Shown here: positions 19,939-20,887 of the stretch, piece after piece | How the letters are laid out: each line of letters opens with the position of its first letter | Position numbering within the stretch: the first letter of the stretch is position 1 | Virus record (IMG/VR): IMGVR_UViG_3300001373_000023 | Location: 1 to 20,887 of that record | Direction: 5' to 3' (one strand) | DNA length: 20,887 nt | Origin: a virus | Notes under the pieces: generated by a model | What the model saw: only the letters and a program-made list of their open reading frames with translations | Told to the model about the DNA's origin: nothing | The model's database searches: none | Made by a program: the position numbers and the translations under genes

Positions 19939-20297
19939 TGATAACTCCTAGGTTAACGGATTGTGTAGAGTGTGTAGACATTCTAGCTCTACAAGAACAA
20001 ATAGATTGCAAAATAGCAAATCTAGCTAGTTGTGCATACAATAAAATTATTTATGGTATGAATACTGATTGTTCTGCAGACACTGTGTTTGCTCTTTTAA
20101 ATTATAGAAGAATTTTACTTTACAGATATTTTAATCCTATGTATGCTAATCAGTATTCATTGTATCAAATAGCAGGCAGAGTAAAAACATTAGTAGCTGG
20201 AGCGAAGTGTGATTGTGTAAAGAAAGAATCTATTTTTGAAATAACAACGACTACTACTACTATAGCACCAACAACATCAACAACAACAACAACTTAA
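19935..20297 (+). CDS. Cys-containing small structural protein with Thr-rich tail, 120 aa
   Basis: The body is helical with several Cys (RLTDCVECVDILALQEQIDC; KTLVAGAKCDCVKKES) and conserved aromatic stretches (LLNYRRILLYRYFNPMYA; NQYSLYQIAGRVKTL). The last 20 residues are almost all Thr with a central IAPTTS, encoded by an ACA/ACT/ACC trinucleotide run (20248-20296). Low-complexity Thr tails often mark exposed, flexible surface appendages. It starts inside the stop of the 34-aa gene and is 13 nt before the next start, in the appendage block. Function is inferred only. Confidence 0.7.
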   Translation: MMITPRLTDCVECVDILALQEQIDCKIANLASCAYNKIIYGMNTDCSADTVFALLNYRRILLYRYFNPMYANQYSLYQIAGRVKTLVAGAKCDCVKKESIFEITTTTTTIAPTTSTTTTT

Positions 20298-20310
20298 AAT
20301 AAAAAATATT

Positions 20311-20887
20311 ATGGCATGTGATAATTGTTTCAATGGTTGTGTAGAAACAACCTCTGATAAATGTGTAAAATATACAGGAGAAAATTATCCTGAGTTAGGT
20401 ATAGAAACTGGAGATAGTTTAGCTTCAATAGAACTATCTTTAATTACTTATCTTAAAAAAGCTTTAGATGGTACTGGGATTGTATTTACTGTATCTAACA
20501 GTGCTTTATGTGCTTTAGTGACAGGATATTTACCCTCGTCTGGCCCTATAACTATAATTGATTATGTTACAGCTCTTATTAAATCTGCCTGTAGTTTACA
20601 AACACAGGTTACTGCCAATAAAGGAAGGCTTGATACTATTGAGGCTAGTTATACTATAAGCTGCCTATCTGGGGTTACTGCTTCTAGTGGTACACATGCT
20701 ATAGTACAAGCTGTAATTACTAAGTTGTGTTCAACTAGTACTGCATTAACTGCATTAGCTTTAGATGTATCTACTAATTATGTAAAGAAAAGTGAAATAG
20801 ATGATTATATAGCTGATTACATAGCAGATTCTCCTACTTCTACAGCTATTAGAAATAGAATGGTTCCTAATACTGTAGTAGAATATT
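20311..20887 (+). CDS. Putative phage appendage (head fibre-like) protein, C-terminus beyond window
   Basis: 192 codons are visible from ATG 20311 with no stop. The start MACDNCFNGCVETTSDKCVK contains Cys-x2-Cys-x4-Cys and a further Cys, then KYTGENYPELGIETGDSL, a motif I recall at the head of appendage proteins in crAss-like phages. The remainder is Ala/Ser/Thr-rich with repeated helical-beta units (ALIKSACSLQTQVTANKGRL; AIVQAVITKLCSTSTALTAL; DVSTNYVKKSEIDDYIADYI), consistent with a fibre. It may be a head fibre or adaptor for one. It follows the Thr-tailed gene by 13 nt. Confidence 0.75.
   Translation, partial: MACDNCFNGCVETTSDKCVKYTGENYPELGIETGDSLASIELSLITYLKKALDGTGIVFTVSNSALCALVTGYLPSSGPITIIDYVTALIKSACSLQTQVTANKGRLDTIEASYTISCLSGVTASSGTHAIVQAVITKLCSTSTALTALALDVSTNYVKKSEIDDYIADYIADSPTSTAIRNRMVPNTVVEY

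Noticed and set aside
1-20887. Recoded TAG or TGA (alternative genetic code)
   Set aside because: No in-frame TAG or TGA interrupts terminase, portal, scaffold-like or other large genes. TGA stops sit exactly at ATGA overlaps (2468, 2695, 3887, 19936), and TAG ends are at gene boundaries (2310, 4187, 6532, 7541). Standard code is sufficient here.
1-20887. CRISPR array, insertion sequence or integrase/att site
   Set aside because: No regularly spaced identical repeats of CRISPR length, no transposase or integrase reading, and no flanking direct repeats were seen.

Overview
The window looks like part of a crAss-like phage genome (order Crassvirales; tailed, short-tailed dsDNA phages of Bacteroidota). 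The DNA is AT-rich and gene-dense. Starts lack a GGAGG-type Shine-Dalgarno and sit in A-rich contexts, as in Bacteroidota. The right part carries the expected capsid block: large terminase, portal, a scaffold-like protein, an HK97-fold major capsid protein (MCP), then conserved connector and appendage genes. Family assignments were made by reading the protein sequences; no database search was possible. Stops are nearly all TAA, with a few TAG and TGA, and no in-frame TAG or TGA interrupts the large genes, so the standard bacterial code fits.

Layout. (1) Positions 1-6966, minus strand: about 20 tightly packed small genes, mostly unknown and probably accessory or host-interaction genes. Recognisable features are a LuxR/GerE-type helix-turn-helix protein, a protein with a YodL-like motif, and an envelope cassette at 2695-4183: a signal-peptide protein that looks like an outer-membrane beta-barrel, a two-TM protein and a single-TM protein, partly linked by overlapping stop/start codons. 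Several genes here are preceded by a fixed-spacing TAAATACTT-N6-ATG element, and some by hairpins or terminator-like structures. (2) Positions 6026-6531 and 6967-7192: non-coding, structured DNA on either side of one minus-strand gene at the divergent junction. It contains a spaced TTTGTAGGAA repeat, a 52-nt extended hairpin, and nested inverted repeats. (3) Positions 7193-8744, plus strand: five small genes (winged-helix-like, HU/IHF-like, zinc-ribbon, and two unknowns, one in the small-terminase position) overlapping or abutting into (4) terminase, portal, scaffold-like protein and MCP (8744-16275). A strong terminator follows the MCP. (5) Positions 16382-20887: a conserved structural protein, a probable head-tail ring protein, a large Cys-containing virion protein followed by a terminator, and a run of Cys-rich and Thr-tailed small proteins ending in an incomplete appendage-like gene.

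The most striking anomaly is the MCP. It is split into two frames by what looks like a 1-2 nt shift, with the reading open and family-like on both sides. The other main points for follow-up are the envelope cassette, the fixed-spacing start element and the structured divergent junction.
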